Source: Cranoglanis bouderius (lineage: Eukaryota; Chordata; Actinopteri; Siluriformes; Cranoglanididae). Taken from it: DNA of 64,000 bases. Below are positions 22,055-32,423 of the stretch, piece after piece. Position 1 is the stretch's first letter, and each line of letters begins with the position of its first letter. The notes beneath the pieces were generated by a model, which worked only from the letters and a program-made list of their open reading frames with translations, did no database searches and had not been told where the DNA came from. The translations under genes were made by a program, and so were the position numbers. The stretch covers positions 16,726,501-16,790,500 of the forward strand of contig CM042541.1 in NCBI GenBank assembly GCA_023630585.1, read 5' to 3'.

Positions 22055-22200
22055 AACATTAAATACAACAATAAACAGATAAAAAGCATGATGTGTCATT
22101 CTTTAATGAATACAAAATTGTAATTGTTGGCAAATTGGTATAAGTGGTATAAGAAGAATAAAACACTTGAGGATGTGCTGTTATAGGAAAATAATAAACT
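22055..22200 (+). repeat. Dispersed repeat, 'TTGTTGGCAAATTG' family
   Basis: The clearest copy of the family also seen at 4766-4840, 36050-36185 and (reverse) 58470-58640. It contains CCACAACATTAAATAC, CATTCTTTAATGAATAC, TAATTGTTGGCAAATTGG, AATAAAACACTTGAGGATGT and GCTGTTATAGGAAAATAAT. Confidence 0.65.
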
Positions 22201-22315
22201 TCAGGGTGGTTTAAGGAGTGCTCCTTATGTATTTAATCTGACATACAAATGATAAAGATCTTAGCATGAGAATTTATTAATATTACTGTCTATAATAGTC
22301 ATTCAAATATCTTCA

Positions 22316-22630
22316 CAGAGAGCTTTATCCTGGTCAAGGTCTCAGTGGTTTCAGAGTCTATCCTGGGAACAGTAGATGTGAGAATACACCCTGGATGGGG
22401 CCACAGTTCATTGCATGGCACCAACACACACACATTCACACACTGCTTCACACCTAGGGGAAATTAATGCCACCAATCTATCTGCCTACCTGAATATTTT
22501 TGTGGGGTGGGAGGAAACTGGAGAACCTGGAGGAAACCCACTCAGACAAAGGGAGAACATGCAAAACTCCACACAGTCGGTAACCCGAGCTCAGGATCAA
22601 ACCAGGAACCCTGGAGCTGTGAGGTGGCAA
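22316..22630 (-). repeat. Diverged tRNA-derived SINE
   Basis: Reverse-oriented relative of the main SINE (GGGAGGAAACTGGAGAACCT, GAACATGCAAAACTCCACAC, GAGCTCAGGATCAAACCAGG). It differs enough to be an older subfamily. It is followed immediately by an (AAT)n tract at its head end. Confidence 0.7.
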
Positions 22631-22633
22631 CAC

Positions 22634-22635
<2 letters not shown>

Positions 22636-22686
<51 letters not shown>
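22636..22686. repeat. (AAT)n trinucleotide microsatellite
   Basis: About 17 uninterrupted AAT units next to the SINE. The poly-Asn frame is an artefact. Confidence 0.95.
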
Positions 22687-23049
22687 GCTTCTTATGCCTT
22701 ATTCTTATTCCTATACACTGATCTCAGCAGGTGTGTATATGTCATGCTGTGTAATAGATTACTCAGTGGGTGTGTATATGTGTGCGTGCGTGAGACAATT
22801 TTCAATTATTTTTGGATTTCTGATCTTTATGCATGAGTGTGTATCTGTGTGCATGTGTGGTTTTGTTAAAAATCAAATTTTGACAGTTTTTTCTTTTACT
22901 TAGCATAAATGTACTCCAATTCAAAATTAGATTTACACAAAGACATATCTTTTTTCTCATCTTTACCAAGGGTGCCAATACTTCTGGAGCTGACTATACT
23001 ATACAGAGGCATGATGATGATACAACAACACAATGATAACATCTGGTTT

Positions 23050-23050
<1 letters not shown>
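22687..23050. other. Non-coding DNA
   Basis: No gene or repeat recognised. Confidence 0.35.
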
Positions 23051-23113
<63 letters not shown>

Positions 23114-23204
23114 CCACAGAAGACATTGCGGTTGTTGTGTAATGCTTTCTCATGAGCAAATACAGCAGTCTCGTAAAACACCAGGTGGATGAAAAACACT
23201 GAGT

Positions 23205-23269
<65 letters not shown>

Positions 23270-23353
23270 GACTCATCATCTTTTGTGTGTGTGTTCTGCA
23301 GATTCGGAGTCTCTGAAACTGCTACAGATCACATCACACACTAAATTACACTC

Positions 23354-23410
<57 letters not shown>

Positions 23411-23450
23411 TATGGGGTGCTCAAAGCTTTGAAGGACACTGGACACTGTC

Positions 23451-23529
<79 letters not shown>

Positions 23530-23873
23530 TCTAAAATAGCTATGCAGTAATACATGAAAATTCTCACTGAAAAAGCTTACATAGGTTATATACTATAATT
23601 GTATACTTTATAAACTTTAAGACAGGAGGTGTAATATTGATATTTTTGCTGCATATTTTATATGTAATATTTATTTTTATTATTATTATTTTTTAAATAT
23701 TTATTTTTAGATATTATTTGAACAGCCCTGGTGCATATGATCTCATACCTGTCACTCTATATTCAGCTCATTTTCCAAGCCATATGAGAGCAAGGGGAAG
23801 TGTGATTCAAATAATGGCTAAAAATAATAATCACTTACTGAATCTTGATGATGAATCTTGGCTGAGAGCCTTA

Positions 23874-23941
<68 letters not shown>
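23051..23941. repeat. Cluster of five long AC/GT microsatellites
   Basis: (AC)n at about 23052-23110, 23209-23264, 23455-23528 and 23875-23941, plus (GT)n at 23356-23393 followed by (GA)n to 23410. Between them is unique AT-rich DNA without exons. Confidence 0.95.
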
Positions 23942-23946
<5 letters not shown>

Positions 23947-24279
23947 TTCCTGGAAGCATTAAACAGATAATATTTCAACTTGACACATATTATTTTCATG
24001 TTGGCTGTCCATGTTGGTGGTGTGTATGTTCAAGTGAGTACATGAAAGTTAGTTTTAATCTCAGTGAGGTAGAGGATAAAGTAATTGCCCCTCTTCTTAG
24101 GTTTAGAGTATGACAGTGAGTGTGTTAAAGCAATTAGCAGTCCAATTACACTCCTAGCACACTCTACAATCTCTAACAGCATAGCCAGATGGTGTGTGTG
24201 GAATGAACAGATGACATGTTTTTAACAGATACAAATAAGAGGTGCATTATTGGCTATCATAAGTGATTTACTCCAGTAG
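23942..24279. other. Non-coding DNA
   Basis: No exon or repeat seen before the Tc1 fragment. Confidence 0.35.
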
Positions 24280-24324
24280 TTCAGTTCAAGTTCAGTTAAA
24301 TTTGATGGTGACCGTTTGTGGACT
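24280..24324 (-). mobile_element. Tc1 transposase C-terminal fragment, split off by the LTR insertion
   Basis: Read on the minus strand and joined in frame after the target site, this piece continues the Tc1 transposase broken at 27973 (HKRSPSNLTELEL after DLKTVV). It shows that one Tc1 copy was divided by the retrotransposon. Homology stops at about 24280, so the 3' end of the Tc1 is lost. Confidence 0.85.
24320..24324. repeat. Target-site duplication GGACT (left)
   Basis: GGACT immediately precedes the left LTR and is repeated at 27968-27972 immediately after the right LTR. A 5-bp duplication is normal for LTR-element integrases. Confidence 0.9.
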
Positions 24325-24907
24325 TGTTACGGAACAACACAGGGGAGCTGGATACAAGTGCTGGGGAAAAGTCACTTTAATGGGGATAACCAAAAATAAC
24401 AGAACACAAAAGCATGGGAGGCAAACAGTCAAACAATAATCCAAAAATAACAAGGCAATAATTCTACAAAAAACACGACAATAATCCACAGGGTAGCGAG
24501 GCATAAATCCACAAAATAATGAGCCATAAATCCACAAAGTAACAAGGCATAAATCCAGTGTCCAGGAAACGCAAAGTGAATGCAAACGCAAAGAAACATT
24601 CCACGAGTCTTTTTAGTTCAATACAATACAATTCAATCTAATCTAATACTCCGCCTCTAAGCGGACAAACGAAGGGGTTTAAATACATGAATGAAAACAA
24701 GCTGTAACTCAAAACACCTGAAACTCATAATGAAACGATAAACAGTGAACCAATAAACAAACAGAGGCGGAGACATGACGTAAACCAAAACACCAAAGCA
24801 CATGGCAAAGTACACAAAACGAGAGTCAATGAACGGGGAAGCGGGTAATGTGGAAATGCGCTACTCGCTAGCTTTTTGCGAGTTGCGCAGAGGGAGTGAC
24901 TCTAACA
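24325..24907 (-). repeat. 3' LTR (left copy)
   Basis: 583 bp. It contains a short tandem array of AAGGCATAAATCCACAAA-like units (about 24500-24556) with more units than the right LTR, which explains the length difference of 23 bp. Confidence 0.92.
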
Positions 24908-24925
24908 GAGCCCCCCCCCCCAAAA
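24908..24925 (-). other. Polypurine tract
   Basis: On the minus strand TTTTGGGGGGGGGGG then CTC directly precedes the 3' LTR. This is the expected plus-strand primer site of a retroelement and fixes its orientation. Confidence 0.8.
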
Positions 24926-25260
24926 GTTCCAACCACTCTGGAGGACCTGGGCCCTTGGGCAGGATGTTAATGTCTGTTCCCCAGGACCCGAGGCTGGCAT
25001 AGTCCATTGTTCCGAGGTCAGAGTGGAGCGTGGTTGGCTGCAGCATCGGCCGCAGGCGCGAGCTGAGCGTGTCTGGCCGTCCACGGACGAGAACCTGGTT
25101 TGGTGCTTGACTTAGTGCCTGGAGCGGCGCTTGACTCGGTGCTTGGCGCAGCGCTTGACTTGGAACCCGGACCGGAACCTGACTTGGCACCTGGGCAGGA
25201 ACCTGGACCAGAACCCGATCCGGCACCCGGACCGGAAACAGGACTGCAAACTAAACTAGA

Positions 25261-25446
25261 CTTACATTTACAGCATTTGGCAGATGCCCTTATCCAGAGT
25301 GACTTACATTTATCTCATTTATACATCTGAGCAGTTGAGGGCCTTGCTCAAGGGCCCAACAGTGGCAGCTTGGCAGTGCTGAGATTTGAACTCACAAACT
25401 TCTGATCAGTAACCCAACATCTTAACCACTGAGCTACCACTGCCAA
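25261..25446 (-). repeat. tRNA-derived SINE inserted in the LTR element
   Basis: Near full-length reverse copy of the second SINE family. The tRNA-like head is at the right (box A GTAGCTCAGTGG near 25437-25426, box B GAGTTCAAATC near 25395-25385). The body GCAAGGCCCTCAACTGCTCA follows and the tail is at 25261-25310. It interrupts the short-repeat region of the retroelement, so it is younger. Confidence 0.88.
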
Positions 25447-25449
25447 TCA

Positions 25450-26340
25450 CTGACTTGAAACTGGGCTAGAAACTGAACTAGAAATAGAACTGGATTCGGG
25501 ACTGGAAACCAGACTGGATACTGAACTGTGACCTAGACTGGAAACTGGACCTGAAACGGAACTGGAAACTGAACTAGAAACAGGACTGGACTCTGGACTG
25601 GAAACTAGACTGGATACTGAACTGTGACCTAGACTGGAAACTGGACCTGAAACTGAACTGGAAACTGGATGTAAACTGAACTGGAAACTGGACCTGAAAC
25701 TGGACTGGAAACTGAACTGGAAACTGAACTAGAAACAGGACTGGATCCTGGACTGGAAACTAAACTATAAACTGGACTGGGACCTGGACTGGATACTGGA
25801 CTGTGACCTAAATTGGAAACTGGACTTGAAACTGGACTGGAAACTGAACTGGGAACTGGATTGGAAACAGGACTGGAACTTGGACTGGAACTTGGACTGG
25901 AAATGGGACTAGATTCTAACTCTGGATGTGACTTTGAGCCTGAACTGAGGCATGGGCTAAGGCATGGGTTGGAACTTGACTCTGGGCATGAACTGAGGCA
26001 TGGGCTGAGGCACGGACCGGAGCATGATTCTGGATATGACTCTGGGTCTGAACTGAGGCATGGGCTGAGGCATGAAGCTGGAACTGGACTGGGACTAGGA
26101 CATGGACCTGGACTGGGACATGGACTTGGATATGGGTTAGGACAGAAACCTGGACCTGGACTTGGAGTGGGACATGGACTTGGACTAGGACATGGATTAG
26201 GATTAGAACATGGAAAGGGACTAGGGTAGGATCCTGGACCTGGACTAGGACCTGGACATGGACTTGGACATAGACTAGGACTAAGGCAAGAACCTGCACA
26301 TGGACTTGGACATGAACTTGGACTAGGACTTGGAAAGGAG
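25450..26340 (-). repeat. Short-period tandem array in the LTR element
   Basis: The block is built from words such as GGAAACTGAACT, GGAAACTGGACT and, further right, GGACATGGACTTGGA, with a period of about 12-18 bp and heavy drift. It stays open in several frames on both strands, giving Ser/Pro/Val-rich products on the minus strand. The periodicity explains the long frame, which is not evidence of selection. Confidence 0.85.
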
Positions 26341-26690
26341 GACCTCCGGTAGGAGCAGGACAGGAGTGGAGGTCCCCTAGTGGACCTCTGGCAGGAGCAG
26401 GACAGGAGTGGAGGTCCCCTCGTGGACCTCCAGCAGGAGCAGGACAGGAGCGGAGGTCCCCTTGTGGACCTCCGGCAGGAGCAGGACAGGAGCAGAGGTC
26501 CCCTCATGGACCCCCAACAGGAACGTGGCTTGGGTGGAGGTTCACAAGGGGACCTCCAGCAGGAACAGGACAGGAGCAGAGGTCCCCTCATGGACCCCTG
26601 GTGGGAGCAGGGCTGGAGCGGAGGTCCCCTCGTGGACCTCTGGCAGGAGCAGAACAGGAGCGGTGGTCCCCTCGTGGACCTCCGGTGGGT
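26341..26690 (-). repeat. 42-bp tandem array in the LTR element
   Basis: Units starting GACCTCCGG/GACCTCTGG occur at 26341, 26383, 26425 and onward at 42-bp spacing (14 codons), about eight copies with drift. In one minus-strand frame this gives repeats of the type PEVHEGTSAPVLL. Confidence 0.85.
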
Positions 26691-26701
26691 GCTCCACTGA
26701 G

Positions 26702-26935
26702 GAGACTTCCTGCTGGGTCTCCGGCTGGAGCTCGGGGCAGGAGGTTGCCACGTTAACCTCCAGAGGGAGCTCCGCTGAGGAGACCTCCTGCTGGGTCTCT
26801 GGCTGGAGCTCAGGGCTGGAGGTTGCCACGTTAACCTCCAGAGGGCGCTCCGCTGGGGAGACCTCCTGCTGGGTCTCCGGCTGGACCTTAGGGTTGGCAT
26901 GCCGCAAAGTGGCCTGTCCAATGCAGCCCCCAGTC
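26702..26935 (-). repeat. 78-bp tandem array in the LTR element
   Basis: GAGACYTCCTGCTGGG recurs at 26702, 26780 and 26858, an exact 78-bp period (26 codons, about three copies). In one minus-strand frame it encodes repeats containing QPETQQEVS and PLEVNVATS. The preserved codon phase suggests it once extended the gag protein. Confidence 0.88.
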
Positions 26936-27386
26936 ATGCACTCCTGGGTTTGGGGCTGAGAGGTGCCGGCTGCCACATTGGCCCGCTCCTCCCATAGTGC
27001 TCCAGGAAAGACTGGCTAGGCTGATCGGGCAGGTGAACTTTGTTTAAGAAGGGGCTTAGGTCTGGATTGAATTCCGGGCTTCCATATTCCTGGATCAGGA
27101 GATCCACGAAACCCGAAACAGTATTCAGTTCGATGTACCCACTGGCGAGGTGGACCTGTGCCCACCAGCGAGCTAAGCCGACCAAACGGGATTGGAGGAA
27201 CCTCACCCATTGTTCCTCACTGGGTTTGGGGTCCTCCAAACTGCGGAAATAACCCTGGGCCTGCAAAAGAAAATATTGGGGAAAGGAGGAAAAACCATTG
27301 TACGCGGTGGGAGGAGGAATACAGGCCCGAAAAGAGTCCATGGGAGGAACAAAAAGTTTGGCGCGGCATGCGAGTACCCACTGCAT
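26934..27386 (-). pseudogene. Retrotransposon gag-like protein, probably frameshifted at its C-terminus
   Basis: About 150 residues. The segment from about residue 40 (SFPQYFLLQAQGYFR, then EEQWVRFLQSRLVGLARWWA, then VSGFVDLLIQEYGSPE) fits the retrotransposon-gag/capsid helical fold: an aromatic-rich start, an 'xxWVxFxxSxLxGxAxxW' core and a following FxxxxxxxF helix. No CCHC zinc knuckle follows. The frame stops at 26934, but an overlapping frame (from 26976) carries on into the 78-bp repeats, so a frameshift probably split one longer gag. It lies just inside the 5' LTR. A Ty3/gypsy relationship is likely but not proven. Confidence 0.75.
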
Positions 27387-27407
27387 CCATGTTTAGGCGG
27401 AGTATTC

Positions 27408-27967
27408 TGTTACGGAACGACACAGGGGAGCTGGATGCAAGTGCTGGGGAAAAGTCACTTTAATGGGGATAACCAAAAATAACGGAACACAAAAGCATGG
27501 GAGGCAAACAGTCAAACAATAATCCAAAAATAACAAGGCAATAATTCTACAAAAAACACGGCAATAATCCACAGGGTAGCGAGGCATAAATCCAGAAAGT
27601 AATGAGGCATAAATCCAGTGTCCAGGAAACGCAAAGTGAATGCAAACGCAAAGAAACATTCCATGAGTCTTTTTAGTTCAATACAATACAATTCAATCTA
27701 ATCTAATACTCCGCCTCTAAGCGGACAAACGAGGGGGTTTAAATACATGAATGAAAATAAGCTGTAACTCAAAACACCTGAAACTCATAATGAAACAATA
27801 AACAGTGAACCAATAAACAAATAGAGGCGGAGACATGACGTAAACCAAAACACCGAAGCACATGGCGAAGTAAACAAAACGAGAGTCAATGAATGGGGAA
27901 ACGGGGAATGCGGAAATGCGCTACTCGCTAGCTTTTCGCGAGTCGCGCAGAGGGAGTGACTCTAACA
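27408..27967 (-). repeat. 5' LTR (right copy)
   Basis: 560 bp, starting TGTTAGAGTCACTCCCTCTG on the minus strand and ending TAACA. It is nearly identical to the left LTR. The sequence just inside (GAATACTCCGCC on the minus strand) is where a primer-binding site should lie; I cannot assign the tRNA. Confidence 0.92.
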
Positions 27968-29163
27968 GGACTACAGTCTTCAAGTCATTCCACATATTTT
28001 CAATGGGGTTTAAGTCTGGGGTCTGACTAGGCCATACAAGGACATTCACCTTTTTCTCCTTCAACCACTGTGTGGTCAGTTTTGCTGTGTGCGTTGGGTC
28101 ATTGTTATGTTGGAAGGTTAACCTTCTTCCCATTGACAACTTTCTGGCAGAGGGCAGCAGATTTTCCTCAAGAATTTGACGGTATTTTCCTATTCTGACA
28201 AGTGCTCCAGACCCTGCTACAGAGAAACACCCCCATAACAGGATATTACCACCTCCATGCTTTACTGTAGGAATGGTGTAATTTGAATGGTGAGCTGTAT
28301 TGGATTTCCACCAGACATATCGTTTGGTGTTGAGGCCAAATAATTCAATTTTAGTCTCATCTGACCATAACACTTTTTTCCATGTGGCCTCGGAATCTTC
28401 AAGGTGCCTTTTGGCAAAGCTCAGTCGTGGGTGGCTTTTTTCTTGCAACCCTCCCATACAAGCCACATTTGTGGAGAATTTGTGATATTGTTGTCACATG
28501 CACACAATGACCACTCTTTGTCATAAATTCCTGCAACTGCTTCAGAGTTTCTGTAGGCCTTTTGGTAGCCTCTCTGACCAGTTTCCTCCTGGCTCTTTCA
28601 TCCAGTTCGGAGCGACATCCTGATCCAGATAGGGTCTGTGTTGTACCAAATACCTTCCACTTCTTAATAATAAACTTCACTGTACTTCTAGGCATTGATA
28701 AAGCCTTTGAATTTTTTTGTATTCATCTCCTGACTTGTGCCTGTCCCCAACTTTATCCCGGAGATCTTTTGACAGTGCCTTGCCACACATAGTTGATTAT
28801 TTGCTTCAGTTGCACTACAAAATGCTCCAGGAATGCTCTTTTCATGCTAAGCTAATCAAAATGATCACAGCTGATCACAGTTGAAAGTCAAATGGCTTTG
28901 TGTGCCATTGAAAAGGTGATTAGCTACACCTGATTGAATTTACAAGTCATTTTTAGGAGGGGGGGGGATCCTTTTCTAACTCAGTGGTTCTGTTTTGTTT
29001 TTTTTTCTGACATGTTGGTGTTATATCTTTCACTTGGATGTTATAAGTTGCACTGAGTTAATACAGCTGGATAAAACAAAAACTGTGTCCGTCTTCATTT
29101 CAGGCTGAAAAGCAACAAAATGTGATTGTTTTAAAGGGGGGTGGTTCTTTTCTATACACACTG
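27968..29163 (-). mobile_element. Tc1/mariner element interrupted by the LTR retrotransposon
   Basis: The minus-strand left end is CAGTGTGTATAGAAAAG at 29163, next to TA at 29164-29165. The transposase pseudogene runs leftward until the GGACT duplication at 27968-27972 and resumes at 24324. The right-hand terminal repeat is missing. Confidence 0.9.
27973..28790 (-). pseudogene. Tc1 transposase pseudogene
   Basis: A start is visible at 28790 (MCGKALSKDLRDKVGDRHKS), then frameshifts into the frame from 28695 (TVKFIIKKWKVFGTTQTLSG, GCRSELDERARRKLVREATK) and again into the frame ending 27921. The catalytic region reads KKVLWSDETKIELFG (first Asp intact). It then has FQHNNDPTHTAK, where the usual second catalytic Asp of QDNDP is Asn, and finally SQTPDLNPIENMWNDLK (third residue Glu intact). 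Two frameshifts plus the Asp-to-Asn change make it inactive. The C-terminus is displaced to 24280-24324 by the LTR element. Confidence 0.9.
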
Positions 29164-29165
29164 TA

Positions 29166-29644
29166 TATCCTGCACATAGCTCACACAGAATACAAGCTGT
29201 GCATAGGGCAGCATATCTCTGCTGGGGTCCTCCAAAAAATAATAATTCAATTATTTAAAGATATATGAACTTGTACCTTCATTGCACATGTTCCTGTCAT
29301 TCTTCATCTTTATCAAATGAAAATCTTACCAGGAAATCATATGTGGGTATTGTATATAATGAGATGCACTGTTTTGATTAGCAGCAGCACTCAATGTTGC
29401 CAACTTAGTGATTTCATTTAAAAAACAAACCGAGTGACAAATCTCCAGCAGTTTGTTGTGTACAACTTAATGTAGCCACGAGATGCTAAATTGTGGTCAT
29501 GAAATTGTAATGTATATAATGTATGTGCAGGACGTAGGTGATTTTATCACATTTTTAATTTGCTAATTTGAAAATGCCATTGTTTCTGTTTTGTTCTCCT
29601 GTAAAGAAAACATGGCCACAGTTTGAAGGACAAGCTGACTGAGC
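29166..29644. other. Non-coding AT-rich DNA
   Basis: No gene or clear repeat. Confidence 0.35.
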
Positions 29645-30052
29645 ACTCGTCTGATATGCGTATAGCTCACTTTAAGTTTCATTCATATTTTTATCCAGTA
29701 AAAATTCAGTCCTCAAGATAAGCAATAAATATTGGCGCTGTATTGAATAGTGCTCCTCGCTTAAGTCAATATCACGCAAGAAAGATGGGATTAACTTCAA
29801 GTTCAAAATTGCATGGTACTGAGACTGACATGCCTCTGTTTCAGACAAACTCGTCTGATATGCTTATAGCTCACTTTAAGTTTCATTCATATTTTTATCC
29901 AGTAAAAATTCAGTCCTCAAGATAAGCAATAAATATTGGCGCTGTATTGAATAGTGCTCCTTGCTTAAGTCGATATCACGCAAGAAAGATGGGATTAACT
30001 TCAAGTTCAAAATCGCATGGTACTGAGACTGACATGCCTCTGTTTCAGACAA
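29645..30052. repeat. Two-copy tandem duplication, 204-bp unit
   Basis: Unit 1 (29645-29848) and unit 2 (29849-30052) start ACTCGTCTGATATGC and end TGTTTCAGACAAAC. They differ at only a few positions (for example TGCGTATAG versus TGCTTATAG), so the duplication is recent. The unit includes part of the dispersed repeat shared with 10017-10110. Confidence 0.9.
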
Positions 30053-30106
30053 ACTCCACCTTGCGTACATAACTCTCACATAGCTTTCTGAATAGCACTT
30101 AAGTCT
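29990..30106 (-). repeat. Dispersed repeat shared with 10017-10110
   Basis: In reverse complement it reads CTTAAGTGCTATTCAGAAAG, GAGAGTTATGTACGCAAGG and GTGGAGTTTGTCTGAAACAG, parallel to 10020-10095. It is partly inside the second unit of the tandem duplication. Confidence 0.6.
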
Positions 30107-30818
30107 GCTGTTACATCTGAAGTCTGAAAAACAATTTATCAAGCTGGATACGAACAGATTTATTTGTAAATTTAAACAAGAACTATGGTATTCATGAAAA
30201 TAATGGGGAAAAAAATCAAAAACAAATAAATAACGAAAAAACATTCAAACATAAATCCATAAATTACGAAAAATAAGACCAGTCATTCAAGTAAGAATCT
30301 GGGGCAGTGTGTAAGTCAGATACTCATGAATTTAAACTAAAGTTAGATCCTGGAGCTGCTCAGTGTGAACATGCATTATTCCTCAAAGTAGGCAAGATCT
30401 TCAAACCCAACTGGTGGGGAAAAGAAGGAAATGTGTGGCTGAGGAGGGAATCAGGGGAAAAAAACCTTCACTGATCCGGTCTCTGATTGTTTCTCACAGA
30501 AGAACCACAAGTGCCACTGCTTTAACTCACTTCCTGTTTCCTGTTTCCTGTGAGCATCATGACACTGTGACCTAAAGCAACAGAGAAACACACAGAAACT
30601 GAGTCAATATCAGGTGCTGGTCATTAACAGGCACCAACAATTAACACCGTCAGGTCACGGAACAATGCAAAGTCACTTCCTGGCATCCATCTGTCACTTC
30701 CCATTAAAGAACTGTTCTCTAAAGACAGGGTTTCCGCAAGATAACATTCCTCAAGGACGATGGACAAAAGAAAAGATGTCCGTTAGATAAAGCAATGTGT
30801 AATGTGGAAAGACTGAGC

Positions 30819-30868
<50 letters not shown>

Positions 30869-31687
30869 TGTTTAATGTCATAAACTTATATAAGTATTAG
30901 ATATCATGTGTAATATTCAGTACAGAGATATTATCTGTATCCGCAGGAAGCTGAGAATTTACAGCTCAAAACGTGACTCAGAAAAGCAGAACAACTCACA
31001 TGCTCTCTGTTCAGTTTCCTGTAGTTTTTTTGTAAAGCTCTTAATTTAGATTCAGATGTTCAGCCTGAAAATCCCCGATACTGCAATCTACACCGAAATC
31101 AACCAAGATCAATATTTCTACTCTTATTACAGATGCAGGAAAAACACAATGCATTTCATTATGGAGCAGCAGTGCTTAGAATTTTGCTGAGGAGACTATA
31201 AATACTGCCAGCTAGCAAAAAGGAATTCGATTGAAAAGCTGTTTGTCTAGCAATAAACGTTGACTTTTCATGAGCGGAAATACCTTCTAATAACCCATAA
31301 AGGAATAAAGTCAGGACTTATTACATTTTGTAATTTAAGTAAGATTAAAAATAACAGATTTGGGTCACTATAAGATCATGGCTGAGCAGATATTATGTGT
31401 ATGGTGAAGCAGTAACTATAACACAGAGCACTGGACAGTTTAAGCTGACTACAAAAAGTATCATTTTAATAAATAGCAATTATTATTCTTGTGCTGAAAT
31501 TATACAGCATCTTTGAATTCAGTGAAAGCACAACATCACTGTCAAGTGCACACAAAATGTTCTTTCACAACACAATAAAAACACAACAATTAACTTTCCT
31601 GAATCTTTTGTTGTACTGAGTCGGTGGTGTTCAGCGTTTCTGCATTCATACATATTCATTCTAGAAACTTCTTGCTGTCCCTCTATA
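30107..31687. other. Non-coding DNA with GA microsatellite
   Basis: A (GA)n tract runs from about 30818 to 30868 with one interruption. The phrase CTTCCTGTTTCCTGTTTCCTGTG (30530-30552) is a small tandem of TTCCTGT. No gene is seen. Confidence 0.45.
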
Positions 31688-31830
31688 ACAGTGGTCACAA
31701 ACCCTGTTCCTGGAGATCTACCACCTGTTTTAGCTGATCAAGAACTTTTAAGGCAATGATTAGATGGTCAGTTGGGCAGCTAAAGTCTTCAGGAAGGTAG
31801 CTCTCCAGGAACAGGATTGGTGACTACTGG
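31688..31830. mobile_element. Short palindromic MITE
   Basis: AGTGGTCACAAACCCTGTTC near 31690 pairs imperfectly with GAACAGGATTGGTGACTACT near 31811-31830. It is about 140 bp and non-coding. Confidence 0.75.
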
Positions 31831-32004
31831 CCTAGAGAAACCATTAAAAGTTCTACATACTCCACAACACAGTGTTTCTCTATATGACAGGGCTCCAAGT
31901 AAAACAAGAGGCTTAGACCCCTTTAACTGCCCCTGAAATCCCAATTGATATTTCAGATGTTTTTGTATCCATTCATTAGTGTTATGAATACTAACAAGAT
32001 GCTA
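31831..32004. other. Non-coding spacer
   Basis: Nothing recognised between the two MITEs. Confidence 0.35.
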
Positions 32005-32420
32005 CACTATATGTCCAAAAGTTTGTGGACAACTCACCATATCACCCATAATTGCTTTTTGAACATCCCATTAAGGATTTAGTCCCCCTTTGCTGTTAGA
32101 ATAACCTCCACTCTTCTGGGAAGGCTTTGCCCAAGATTTTGGAGGGTGGCCGTGGGGATTTGTGCTCATTCAGCCACAAGAGCGTTAGTGAATTCAGGCA
32201 CTGATGTTGGGTGAGGAGGCCTGGTGAACAGTCAGTGTTCCTGTTCATCCCAAATATCCCATGTTTGGGCCCCTTAGATCAAGTAAAGGGAAACTGTAAT
32301 GCTACAGCATACAAATACATCATATACAATTGTGTGCTTCCAACTTTGTGGCAACAGTTTTGGGAAGATTCACATATGGATGTGATGATCCGGTGTCCAC
32401 ATACTTTTGCCCATATAATG
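32005..32420. mobile_element. Tc1-derived MITE
   Basis: CACTATATGTCCAAAAGTTT at 32005 mirrors ACTTTTGCCCATATAATG ending at 32420, and TA flanks both ends (32003-32004 and 32421-32422). The interior is about 360 bp without a transposase and is a deletion derivative of a known type of fish Tc1 element. Confidence 0.85.
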
Positions 32421-32423
32421 TAT

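Larger units (their letters stand above)
24325..27967 (-). mobile_element. Non-autonomous, gag-only LTR retrotransposon
   Basis: Complete element of 3643 bp read on the minus strand: 5' LTR 27408-27967, a gag-like frame 26934-27386, about 1.8 kb of tandem-repeat sequence, a polypurine tract beside 24908-24925, and 3' LTR 24325-24907. The LTRs start TGTTAG and end TAACA on the coding strand and are near-identical apart from a few substitutions and a short repeat-length difference. A GGACT duplication flanks it. I see no protease, reverse transcriptase, RNase H or integrase, so it must have been mobilised in trans, probably by a Ty3/gypsy-type relative judging by gag. It inserted into a Tc1 element and was later hit by a SINE. 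Confidence 0.92.

Noticed and set aside
26341..26690. CRISPR-like regular repeats
   Set aside because: The repeats are contiguous coding-type tandem units without unique spacers, in a vertebrate genome and inside a retrotransposon.
25629..26921. 430-codon Ser/Pro/Arg-rich open frame on the minus strand
   Set aside because: It is produced by short tandem repeats inside the LTR element that leave several frames open on both strands. There is no independent start, domain or splice context, so it is not listed as a gene.
26934..27386. Domesticated gag gene of the host (as in PNMA/RTL families)
   Set aside because: The frame lies between matching LTRs with a target duplication and is probably frameshifted, so it belongs to a mobile element rather than a host gene.
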